This document shows, piece after piece, positions 13,961 to 21,387 of a stretch of 23,433 bases of DNA. Position 1 is the first letter of the stretch; every line of letters starts with the position of its first letter. The translations under genes were made by a program, and so were the position numbers. The notes under the pieces were generated by a model. It was not told the origin of the DNA and ran no database searches. It saw nothing but the letters and a program-made list of their open reading frames with translations. Location: contig JBCDJJ010000058.1 in the NCBI GenBank assembly GCA_038747915.1, forward strand, positions 1 to 23,433, written 5' to 3'. The DNA is from JBCDAP01 sp038747915 (GTDB lineage: Bacteria > Planctomycetota > Phycisphaerae > Phycisphaerales > UBA1924).

Positions 13961-16342
13961 TCACCGCCGCTTGTACGGGTTGCGATCCCCGCGCTCCTTC
14001 TGGAATGGGTTGCCCTTGGGCAGTTGCTTTGCCCGGTGCGCGAGCGGCTTCTTTTTCTTCGGCGGCGTCTCGAGGTCCATCTTGTCTACGTGCGAGCGGA
14101 TCCACCGGCTCTCGGCGATGCCGAGCACCGAGTTCGTGATGAAGTAGACCGCCAGGCCCGACGGCGCGTTGTACAGGAAGATCGGCATCATGAGCGGGAA
14201 CAGCACCCGCATGATCTTCTGCTGCTGCTCCTGCTCCGGGCTCAGCCCCGTCGACTGCGGCGTCAGGTACTTCTGGTGCAGGAAGAACACGACGCCCATC
14301 AGAAGCGGCAGGATATTGATCGAGCGAATCTCACCCATGAGCGGGATGGTCACGAGCGCTCGGCCGAAGTCGATAAACCGGTCCGGCGCCGAGAGATCCG
14401 CAAGGAAGAGCCACGACCCGCCCGAGACCGCCTGGAACACGCCGTAGAAGCCCGTCTCGTGCCTGATCTCGAACGCGAAGTACAGCATCGCGTACAGCGC
14501 GATCCACACCGGCGACTGCAGGAACATCGGCAGGCACCCCAGCGCTCCCGCGTAGTTGATCTGCTCCTCGCGCATCAGCTTGATCATCTCCTGCTGCATG
14601 CGCTTCGGATCGTCCTTGTATTTCTCCTGCAGCTTGCGCTGCTTCGGCGCGACCCGCTGCATCTGCTTCCCGAACCGCATCATCGAGATCTGGCTCTTGC
14701 GGTACAGCGGGTGCAGGATTGCACGCACTGTCACCACGAGCAGCACGATCGCGATCGCCCAATCGAACGTGACCGCGTGGTACCACTCGAGCAGCGTCAG
14801 CAGAATCCTGGCCAGCCACTGAAACGTGCAGAACGCGCACATCCCGCCCAGGTTGTAGACCAGCAGCTTGTCCAGCCCGAGCAGCCGGTAGATCGGGTCG
14901 CGCCGCCCGCCGAGCTCCTCGCGAGATTTCGGCCCGGCGTACGCCGCGAACGACAGATCCACCTCGCCCGCTGCCGGTACCGTCACCGGCTCCGAGATCG
15001 TCTGGATCAGCAGCCGATCATCGAGGTGGTCGTCGGGCAGTTGACCGTAAATGCCGACGGCGTACACCTCGGCGGCCAGGTCGAAGGTTTTGTCGTACGC
15101 CGGCTCGCCGTTCGGGAGCGTGCCGATCTCCGTCGGCAGCGCATGGATGGCGAACGTGAAGTACCGCCCGGTCTGCGCGATCCACACCGGCTCCGCGGCA
15201 CGCGCGAAACGCTCCGCATCCGGCCAGATCTGCACATCCGACCGCCCGGGCTGCGCCGCGGCCTTGTTGAGCAGGCTCGTCCGGGCGAGCAGCTTGCCCG
15301 AGTCGCTCACGATCTGCCGAGAGGGGTCGCTCGCGAGATCCAGCAAGTGACCGATCCGCACACGCCGCGTGTCGATGCGGTATCCCGAGAAATCCGGGTG
15401 CAGGTCCGACGGGCCGTACTGGATCCACTCGATGCTGAGCGAACCATCGGTCAGGTTGACGAAGCGCTGCTCGCACACGATCTCGTACGACCCCGTGTCG
15501 AGCACGAACGTCCGTTCGACCCGCGCCACGAGTTCGCCGGCATCGGTCTCGATCTCGGCCACGAACCGGCCGGGTGCGAGCACCCGCCACCGCGGCTGGC
15601 CGCGCGTCGCGGTGTAGAGATCCACAACCTGCCCGTTGATCACCACCGCCCGCGCCGCGAGCGAGACCACATCGGCGCCGTTCTTCGAATCGAGCTCCTG
15701 CACCAGCTCGTGCTCCGCGGGATCACCCCGCGTGTACGCCAACAGGTCTGACTTCGTCTTGAAGTGGCTCGCCATCTCGATCGAGCGCAGGCCGGCACCA
15801 AAGGGCGTGAACCGAAGCTCCGCAAAGAAACCGGTGGCGGCCTCATCGAGCGAGCCGAGCATCAACGACGGGTCCATCGGATCAACCGGCGGCTGCGCTC
15901 GGGCGCGAAGCACGGGCAGCGTCGCCCGCGGCTCGGCCGGCGCGGTCGCTGGTGTCTGGTCAGTTGCCGGTGCGGATGCCGGTTCAGCCATTGGTTCTGT
16001 CGTCGGCGACTGCTCATGCACCTCCGCCACGATCTCGTCGGGCGCCGGGATGTCGCCGATCGGCGCGGCCTGCGCAATCGGCGCTGGTGCCATCGCGTCC
16101 GGTGGTGACGCAGGCTCCGACTCGGCATCCGGCGGCTGGCTCTCCTCGCTCGCGGGCTCGCTCTCGGCGGCTTCACCCACCGACGCGTCGGTCGGGTTGG
16201 AGGCTTGGCCCGAAGCGGTGGGCGCGCTCGGCTGGTTCGTGCTGTTCACCGACACCGCGACCACAAACCCGAGCCCGAGCAGGGCAGCGAGAATCGGCAC
16301 GACGAGTCGGGTCAGGGTCCGGTTGTTCTTCGATGCTGGCAT
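13961..16342 (-). CDS. yidC: Membrane protein insertase YidC
   Basis: YidC inserts and folds inner-membrane proteins, alone or with SecYEG. The 793-residue protein has an N-terminal membrane segment (about 15-33), a long Ala/Pro/Glu/Ser-rich linker (about 36-150), and a periplasmic beta domain (about 170-490) of the Gram-negative type. The conserved insertase core follows (from about 520), with V-R-A-I-L-H-P-L carrying the groove arginine, the helical hairpin M-M-R-F-G-K-Q-M-Q, the segment GCLPMFLQSPVWIALY and further membrane helices. The Lys/Arg-rich tail (PPKKKKPLAHRAK) fits ribosome binding. The linker is unusually long and low in complexity. The ATG at 16342 is chosen because the protein then begins directly before the first membrane helix; the frame is open to a GTG at 16420. 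No clear Shine-Dalgarno is seen. Confidence 0.95.
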   Translation of the reverse strand: MPASKNNRTLTRLVVPILAALLGLGFVVAVSVNSTNQPSAPTASGQASNPTDASVGEAAESEPASEESQPPDAESEPASPPDAMAPAPIAQAAPIGDIPAPDEIVAEVHEQSPTTEPMAEPASAPATDQTPATAPAEPRATLPVLRARAQPPVDPMDPSLMLGSLDEAATGFFAELRFTPFGAGLRSIEMASHFKTKSDLLAYTRGDPAEHELVQELDSKNGADVVSLAARAVVINGQVVDLYTATRGQPRWRVLAPGRFVAEIETDAGELVARVERTFVLDTGSYEIVCEQRFVNLTDGSLSIEWIQYGPSDLHPDFSGYRIDTRRVRIGHLLDLASDPSRQIVSDSGKLLARTSLLNKAAAQPGRSDVQIWPDAERFARAAEPVWIAQTGRYFTFAIHALPTEIGTLPNGEPAYDKTFDLAAEVYAVGIYGQLPDDHLDDRLLIQTISEPVTVPAAGEVDLSFAAYAGPKSREELGGRRDPIYRLLGLDKLLVYNLGGMCAFCTFQWLARILLTLLEWYHAVTFDWAIAIVLLVVTVRAILHPLYRKSQISMMRFGKQMQRVAPKQRKLQEKYKDDPKRMQQEMIKLMREEQINYAGALGCLPMFLQSPVWIALYAMLYFAFEIRHETGFYGVFQAVSGGSWLFLADLSAPDRFIDFGRALVTIPLMGEIRSINILPLLMGVVFFLHQKYLTPQSTGLSPEQEQQQKIMRVLFPLMMPIFLYNAPSGLAVYFITNSVLGIAESRWIRSHVDKMDLETPPKKKKPLAHRAKQLPKGNPFQKERGDRNPYKRR

Positions 16343-16437
16343 GGGGGACCGACGATGGTAGTGGCGCGAGCCGACCAGCGATTCGGCGACCGACCCCGAC
16401 GGTTTCACGAGCACCGTCACCCCCGCCGACCTGGTGC

Positions 16438-16443
16438 TACGGT
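16438..16443 (+). promoter_or_regulatory. Candidate -10 box for a leaderless ClC mRNA
   Basis: TACGGT ends six bases before the ATG at 16450, the same spacing as the box before prfB. No Shine-Dalgarno lies between them, and the -35 region is poor. Confidence 0.3.
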
Positions 16444-16449
16444 GCCGGG

Positions 16450-18345
16450 ATGCCGCGCGATGCGCTCGAGTCTGCCCGCCGCGCCCTCGCCGATCTCTGG
16501 CACAGGCTGCGGGGCCAGGAGTGGCCCATGCTCGTGGCCGCTGCGTCGATCGGCGGCGTCACCGCCCTGGGCGCGATCGGCTTCATCGAGCTGCTCCACG
16601 CGGTCGAGGTCGGCGCCGGCCTGTCGCTCCGCCGGGTGCCCTGGTGGCTGCTGCCTCTTCTGCCCATGTCCGGTGCCCTTGTCGCGGGCGTGATCATCCA
16701 CTTCTTCGCCCGCGAGGCCAAGGGCCACGGCGTGCCTGAGGTGATCGACGCGATCTACCGCAAAGGCGGGCGCGTCCGCCCGCGCGTCGCCGTCGCCAAG
16801 GCCTGCGCTTCGGCAGCGACCATCGGGAGTGGTGGATCCGCCGGGGCCGAGGGGCCCATCGTGCAGATCGGCTCGGCACTGGGGTCGGGCATGGCCCAGC
16901 TCCTCAAACTCCCGCGCGACCAGGCCACCACGCTGCTCGGGTGCGGGGCCGCGGCGGGTATCGCGAGCGTGTTCAACGCGCCCATCGCCGGTGTGCTCTT
17001 CGTTCTTGAGATCCTCCTCCGCGACTTCTCGATGCGCACCTTCATCCCCATCGTGGTCGCCTCGGTGATGTCGGCCGCGGTCACGCAAGCGGTGCTCGGT
17101 GAGAACGTCGCCATCTTCGACGTCCGCGAAGCGCTGGCTGGTTATGTGTTCACCATCGGCGAGCTGCCGAGCTACACGATCCTTGGTCTGGTCTGCGGCG
17201 GTGTGGCGGTCATCTTCATCCGCATGCTCTACGCCGCGGAAGACCTCGGCGATCGCCTGCCCGTGCATCCCATCGTCCGCCCGGTGCTCGGCGCGCTCGC
17301 CCTCGGGCTGCTGGGTCTGGCCGCGGTCGGGTCGGACGCCGCGAACGGCGCCGTCCCCGCCTTCTTCGGCAATGGCTACGACGCCATCCGGACGCTCCTC
17401 ACGCCCGCGAGCTACGCGAGCACCGTCGAGGCGCTCCCCGCTGTGGGGCCTGAGGCGCTGCAGGCCCTGCACGAGGTCTCGGTCGAGCCGATGGCCCAGG
17501 GCCAGGTGGTCTCGACCGGTCTGCTCGCCCTGCTCGGGCTCCTCGGTGCCAAGGCGCTCGCCACTTGCCTGACGCTCGGCTCGGGCGGCTCGGGCGGTGT
17601 GTTCGCGCCCTCGCTCTTCCTGGGGGCGGTCGCCGGTGGCGCCTTCGGCGTGCTCGTGGGCATGCTCGGCCTGCTCCCAGAGCACGGCTCGCCCGCCACC
17701 TACGCGCTCGTCGGGATGGCCTCGGTCGTCGCGGCCACCACCCATGCGCCGCTCACCGCGATCCTGATCCTGCACGAGCTCACGCAGGACTACTACGTGC
17801 TGCTCCCCATCATGCTCGCAGCGGTCACGGGCACCCTCACCGCCAAGGTGTTTCTCCGCGACTCGATCTACTCCCTCAAGCTCCGTCGCCGCGGCGTGCT
17901 GCTCGGCACCTCCGCCGATGCCACGTTGCTCCGCAAGCTCACCGCGCGCGAGATCACGCCGGCGACCCACGTCGAGGTGCTGCCGGGCGATCCGCTGAGC
18001 CGGCTGCTCGAGCTGCAAGACGTGTATCAAGTCGCCGACTTCGTCGTGGTCGATGCCGAGCGGCGATACCTCGGTGTGGTCACCGCACAGGACCTCCGGA
18101 CCGCGCTCATTGAGCGCGAGGCGATCCCGTACCTGCTGGTTGAAGAGCTGATGCGCTCCGACCTGCCGACCGTCGCGCCGGATGAATCGCTCGATCGCAT
18201 CGTCGAGAAGTTCGCCCGCCACGATGTCGCGAGCTTCGCCCTCGTCGAGCCAGCGGCCTCGGGCACGGGGCAGCGCGCGCTGGGGCTCATCACCCGCGCT
18301 CGGTTCATGGCGCGCTATCAGCAGGCGCTGCGTCAGCCAACGTGA
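16450..18345 (+). CDS. ClC-family chloride channel/transporter with C-terminal CBS pair
   Basis: This 631-residue integral membrane protein moves chloride or a related anion. The ClC signatures are present: GHGVPEV (92-98, in place of GSGIPE), GSGGSAGAEGPIVQIG with the external gating glutamate E134, FNAPIAGVLFVLE, and GSGGSGGVFAPSLFLGA. The position of the ClC-ec1 internal proton glutamate is I188, and the anion-site serine position is H93. Two CBS domains fill about residues 500-625 and probably bind adenine nucleotides for regulation. Channel-like or different coupling behaviour is possible but is inference. The start at 16450 begins directly before the first helix; the same frame is open upstream to 15952, antisense to yidC. 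Its 3' end overlaps the HAD gene by 41 bases. Confidence 0.94.
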   Translation: MPRDALESARRALADLWHRLRGQEWPMLVAAASIGGVTALGAIGFIELLHAVEVGAGLSLRRVPWWLLPLLPMSGALVAGVIIHFFAREAKGHGVPEVIDAIYRKGGRVRPRVAVAKACASAATIGSGGSAGAEGPIVQIGSALGSGMAQLLKLPRDQATTLLGCGAAAGIASVFNAPIAGVLFVLEILLRDFSMRTFIPIVVASVMSAAVTQAVLGENVAIFDVREALAGYVFTIGELPSYTILGLVCGGVAVIFIRMLYAAEDLGDRLPVHPIVRPVLGALALGLLGLAAVGSDAANGAVPAFFGNGYDAIRTLLTPASYASTVEALPAVGPEALQALHEVSVEPMAQGQVVSTGLLALLGLLGAKALATCLTLGSGGSGGVFAPSLFLGAVAGGAFGVLVGMLGLLPEHGSPATYALVGMASVVAATTHAPLTAILILHELTQDYYVLLPIMLAAVTGTLTAKVFLRDSIYSLKLRRRGVLLGTSADATLLRKLTAREITPATHVEVLPGDPLSRLLELQDVYQVADFVVVDAERRYLGVVTAQDLRTALIEREAIPYLLVEELMRSDLPTVAPDESLDRIVEKFARHDVASFALVEPAASGTGQRALGLITRARFMARYQQALRQPT

Positions 18346-19042
18346 AGTCGATCACGCGCCCAGCATCAGTGAGGTCATCGAGCAATAAGTCTGGCTCGTG
18401 AGCCGCGAGTTCATCCTTGGCGATCGGCCCGGTCGCCACCGCGATCACCCGGCACCCGTTCGCGCGCGCGCACGCAATGTCCGCCGGCGTGTCGCCGATG
18501 ATGATGGCGCGCAACGGATCGATCGGTGCCCCCGTCATCGCAGCGAACCGGTCGAGCGCCACCGCGGGCAGTTGGGCCCGCGCGGGCGCCTCCGGATCGG
18601 CGTCATCAGCCCATACGTGAATAGGAAATCGGGCCGGGTCCACCCCGCATGCCCGCATCTTGATCGAGCCGGTGTCGGCATAGTTCCCGGTGAGCACCCC
18701 GAGTGTCACCTCGGGTCTCCGCCCCAGTGCAGCCATCAGCTCGGGCACACCCGGGCAGACCGTGGCGCCGGTGTGCGCGAGCGCCTCGGGGAGGGCCTCT
18801 CGATAGCCGGCGTGGTAGGCCGCGATCCCCTCGGGAGCGGGGGTGCGGCCGAATCGCTCGAGCAGATCCGCCATGATCTCCGGGTCGAGCCGCCCCGCTG
18901 CGACGATCGTGGCCGGATCCAGTTCCGCGCCGAAGATCCTTTGGGCGGCAACGGAAAGGGCTCTCAGGCCTGCGCCAAACGTGTTCACGACCGTTCCGTC
19001 GAGGTCGAAAAGGACTAGTTTCTGGTGAGAAGCGTGGGTCAT
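18305..19042 (-). CDS. HAD-superfamily hydrolase (phosphoglycolate phosphatase-like)
   Basis: This 245-residue soluble phosphatase-like protein has motif I LFDLDGTVVN with the nucleophile D13 and D15, motif II LTGNY, and motif IV GDTPADIACA. An alpha-helical C1 cap lies between motifs I and II. This layout fits the phosphoglycolate phosphatase/beta-phosphoglucomutase group; the substrate cannot be read from the sequence. The ATG at 19042 sits directly before motif I and is preferred over the open frame to 19159, although no good ribosome site is visible. Its last 41 bases are antisense to the end of the ClC gene. It is divergent from dnaG across a 389-base spacer. Confidence 0.9.
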   Translation of the reverse strand: MTHASHQKLVLFDLDGTVVNTFGAGLRALSVAAQRIFGAELDPATIVAAGRLDPEIMADLLERFGRTPAPEGIAAYHAGYREALPEALAHTGATVCPGVPELMAALGRRPEVTLGVLTGNYADTGSIKMRACGVDPARFPIHVWADDADPEAPARAQLPAVALDRFAAMTGAPIDPLRAIIIGDTPADIACARANGCRVIAVATGPIAKDELAAHEPDLLLDDLTDAGRVIDFTLADAAPADSAP

Positions 19043-19150
19043 CTGCGGATGAAGTGTGGTCAGCCTGTCGATGGCGCCGCAACGGTGCGCGTCATCCCTG
19101 GAAGTGCTCAAATCTACGGGGTTTTCCGTCACATTGTGCGCCCTCGGAGA

Positions 19151-19178
19151 TTGACCCATCCGGGACTGGTTCTACAGT
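19151..19178 (+). promoter_or_regulatory. Candidate promoter of dnaG-rpoD
   Basis: TTGACC (19151-19156), a 16-base spacer and TACAGT (19173-19178) make a good sigma-70-type match. It predicts a leader of roughly 245 bases before dnaG. Confidence 0.55.
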
Positions 19179-19417
19179 CACTCTGAGCGGTAGACATCTG
19201 CGGACGGTGCCCCACACCAAGCGTCCGAACTCTCTCACCCGGCTGCCGCCCGACACCACGATCACAGTCCACCTTGCAGAGGGTGCGCGTCGCCCCTTTG
19301 TCTGCTGTGGTGCGCTCCAAAGACATCCGTTGCATGCACTTGTTCCTCCCCCAACCCGTCCGGCACACCGTGGCGTTGAACGCACATCGGTTGTCCGTCG
19401 ACGCCGCGCGCAGGCGC

Positions 19418-19424
19418 GGGGAGG
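19418..19424 (+). promoter_or_regulatory. Ribosome binding site deciding the GTG start of dnaG
   Basis: GGGGAGG lies seven bases before GTG 19432-19434. It fixes the start within a frame that is open upstream to 19054. Confidence 0.8.
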
Positions 19425-19431
19425 TCGACCA

Positions 19432-21276
19432 GTGACCCGCACCGACGACCGCGCCCGTGTTCTCGCCGACACCGACATCACCGATGTCGTCGGCGACTAC
19501 GTCGCCCTGAAACCCAAGGGCCGCGAGCACATCGGCCTGTGCCCCTTCCACGATGATCGCTCGCCGTCGATGTACGTCGTGCCCAATAAGCAGATCTTCC
19601 ACTGCTTCTCGTGCGGCGCCGGCGGCAACGTCATCGACTTCGTGATGCGGTACCACGGCATGGGCTTCCGCGAGGCGCTCGAGCTCCTGGCCCACCGAGC
19701 CGGCCTCGAACTCACCCCCTGGAAGAGATCGAGCGATCGATCAAGCACCTCTGCCGAGGCAACCACGCGGGACACCGCCTCGCTCGCCGAGGCCGCTGCC
19801 TTCGCGAACGCCTATTTCCGCTCCATTTTCACCCATGCCGAGCACGGCCACGCAGCCCGCGCGATGGCCGAGCGACGTGGGATCGACGCCGAGCTGCTCG
19901 AACGTTTCGGCATCGGGGCGGCAGCAGACCGATGGGACGGCCTCGTCCAGACCGTCCGCTCCAAGAAGCTGGACCTCGGCCCGTTCGTCGATGCCGGACT
20001 CGTGAAGGTCCGCGACTCGGGCGGTCACTACGACGCCTTCCGCAACCGGCTCATTTTCCCTATTGCCGATCTCGGCGGACGGATCGTCGGCTTCGGTGGG
20101 CGACGGCTCGACGACGAGGACGAGCCCAAATACCTCAACAGCCCGGAATCCGAGCTGTACCACAAGGGCGCCCTGCTCTACGGCCACCGCCAGGCTCAGC
20201 GGCCCATCGCGCGCGACGGCCTCGCCCTCCTCGTCGAAGGGTACACCGACGTCATCGCGTGCCACAAGGCCGGCTTCGACATGGCGGTCGCCACACTCGG
20301 CACCGCCCTGACACCCCGCCACGCCGCGGTCCTCCGCCGCACCGCGTCGCGCGTTGTTCTCCTCTTTGACGGCGACGAGGCGGGTGTCCGTGCCGCAGAG
20401 CGTGCTGTCGAGGTCTTCTTTGCCGAGCCGGTTGAGCTCGGGGTCCTCACGCTGCCCGGCGGCCAGGATCCGGACGACTTCCTCCGCGCCCCAGACGGCC
20501 CGGGCCGCTTCCGCGAGCTGATCGACACCGCTGAAGACGCACTCGCTTTCCTCGTCCGCCGCCGCACCGCAGCGGCCTCGACAGACACCGCTCGCGCCGA
20601 GGCCGCCCGTGAGCTGCTCGCCCGCTTCGTTCACCTCGGCCTCGATGCCCTGCCCCCGGTCCGCCGCACCATGCTTCTCCGCCGGCTCGGCGCCGCCTCC
20701 GGCCTGCACGAAGCCGGCGTCAAAGCGATGTACGACGAACTCCGCACCGCCCGGACCACCCGCCAGCGGCCGCACACGCCGGCGGGCGCCGAACCACCCA
20801 CCGACACCATCCCGACCGAGCCCCGCACACCCCGCGAGCACGCCCTGGCCTGTGTTCTCGCTGACCCATCGCTCATCGACGACTGGACCGCTGCCCCCGC
20901 TGCGACCCTGGCCCCGCATCACTTCGACGATCCCGCCATCGCCGAGGTCGCCCGGGTCGCTCATGCCCTCGGCGAAGCTGGTGAACTCTCGGGTGCGTCC
21001 CTGATCGCGACCATCGAATCCCCGGCCGTCCGTTCAACAGCCTCAGCCTTCTCCATCTGGGCCGATCGCCACCTTGGCACTCGTCTCGGCGATCACTACC
21101 GCGAGTGCATCGCCCGCCTCGGCGCGCAATCAGCACACGGTGATGGCACGATCAGCGCATCGATTGAAACGAAATCTAGTCCTTCAACGTCCGCTGACCG
21201 TCTCGAGGAGCTGCGCTCGGCCAGAAAGTCGCTCGCGGGTCTTTCCACCCCAACCCTGCCCCGTCCGCTCACGTAG
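19432..21276 (+). CDS. dnaG: DNA primase
   Basis: DnaG makes RNA primers for replication and acts with the replicative helicase DnaB. The 614-residue protein has the CHC2 zinc-binding domain with C37, H40, C58 and C61. The catalytic core has a Toprim fold: E269 in LLVEGYTDV, and D313 and D315 in LLFDGDEAG. A C-terminal helical region (about 440-614), including a low-complexity Pro/Thr linker, should hold the DnaB-binding part, though it is poorly conserved here. The start is GTG with a strong ribosome site. rpoD follows after 111 bases on the same strand, the usual core of the macromolecular synthesis operon. The stop is TAG. Confidence 0.97.
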   Translation: MTRTDDRARVLADTDITDVVGDYVALKPKGREHIGLCPFHDDRSPSMYVVPNKQIFHCFSCGAGGNVIDFVMRYHGMGFREALELLAHRAGLELTPWKRSSDRSSTSAEATTRDTASLAEAAAFANAYFRSIFTHAEHGHAARAMAERRGIDAELLERFGIGAAADRWDGLVQTVRSKKLDLGPFVDAGLVKVRDSGGHYDAFRNRLIFPIADLGGRIVGFGGRRLDDEDEPKYLNSPESELYHKGALLYGHRQAQRPIARDGLALLVEGYTDVIACHKAGFDMAVATLGTALTPRHAAVLRRTASRVVLLFDGDEAGVRAAERAVEVFFAEPVELGVLTLPGGQDPDDFLRAPDGPGRFRELIDTAEDALAFLVRRRTAAASTDTARAEAARELLARFVHLGLDALPPVRRTMLLRRLGAASGLHEAGVKAMYDELRTARTTRQRPHTPAGAEPPTDTIPTEPRTPREHALACVLADPSLIDDWTAAPAATLAPHHFDDPAIAEVARVAHALGEAGELSGASLIATIESPAVRSTASAFSIWADRHLGTRLGDHYRECIARLGAQSAHGDGTISASIETKSSPSTSADRLEELRSARKSLAGLSTPTLPRPLT

Positions 21277-21373
21277 AGACTCATCCAACACCATTTGGCG
21301 ACTGCCTTTACGGGCGGGACGCCGGTTTCCCCACATCCCACCTCTGCCCTCTTCGGCCGAGACCCCAGCACCC

Positions 21374-21378
21374 GGAGG
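21374..21378 (+). promoter_or_regulatory. Ribosome binding site supporting the rpoD start at 21388
   Basis: GGAGG lies nine bases before ATG 21388. It supports translation beginning in the frame that encodes sigma region 1.1, upstream of the frame break. Confidence 0.75.
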
Positions 21379-21387
21379 CACCCTGCC

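Larger units (their letters stand above)
19043..19431. other. 389-base divergent spacer with long dnaG leader
   Basis: The spacer lies between the HAD hydrolase gene and dnaG. It holds the promoter candidate at 19151-19178 and, at its right end, the dnaG ribosome site. The dnaG frame is open through all of it, but the translation looks random and matches no primase N-terminus. I see no RNA gene, no rpsU (often upstream of dnaG elsewhere) and no known riboswitch. Confidence 0.6.

Noticed and set aside
15952..16449. Upstream extension of the ClC frame
   Set aside because: It is antisense to yidC, which has clear homology there. The ClC family begins near 16450.
16417..18222. 601-codon open frame antisense to the ClC gene
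   Set aside because: Low-complexity Glu/Arg/His/Gly translation opposite a well-supported membrane protein; no recognisable domain or ribosome site.
19054..19431. Upstream extension of the dnaG frame
   Set aside because: The frame is open, but the translation looks random, and a strong ribosome site marks GTG 19432 directly before the conserved primase start.
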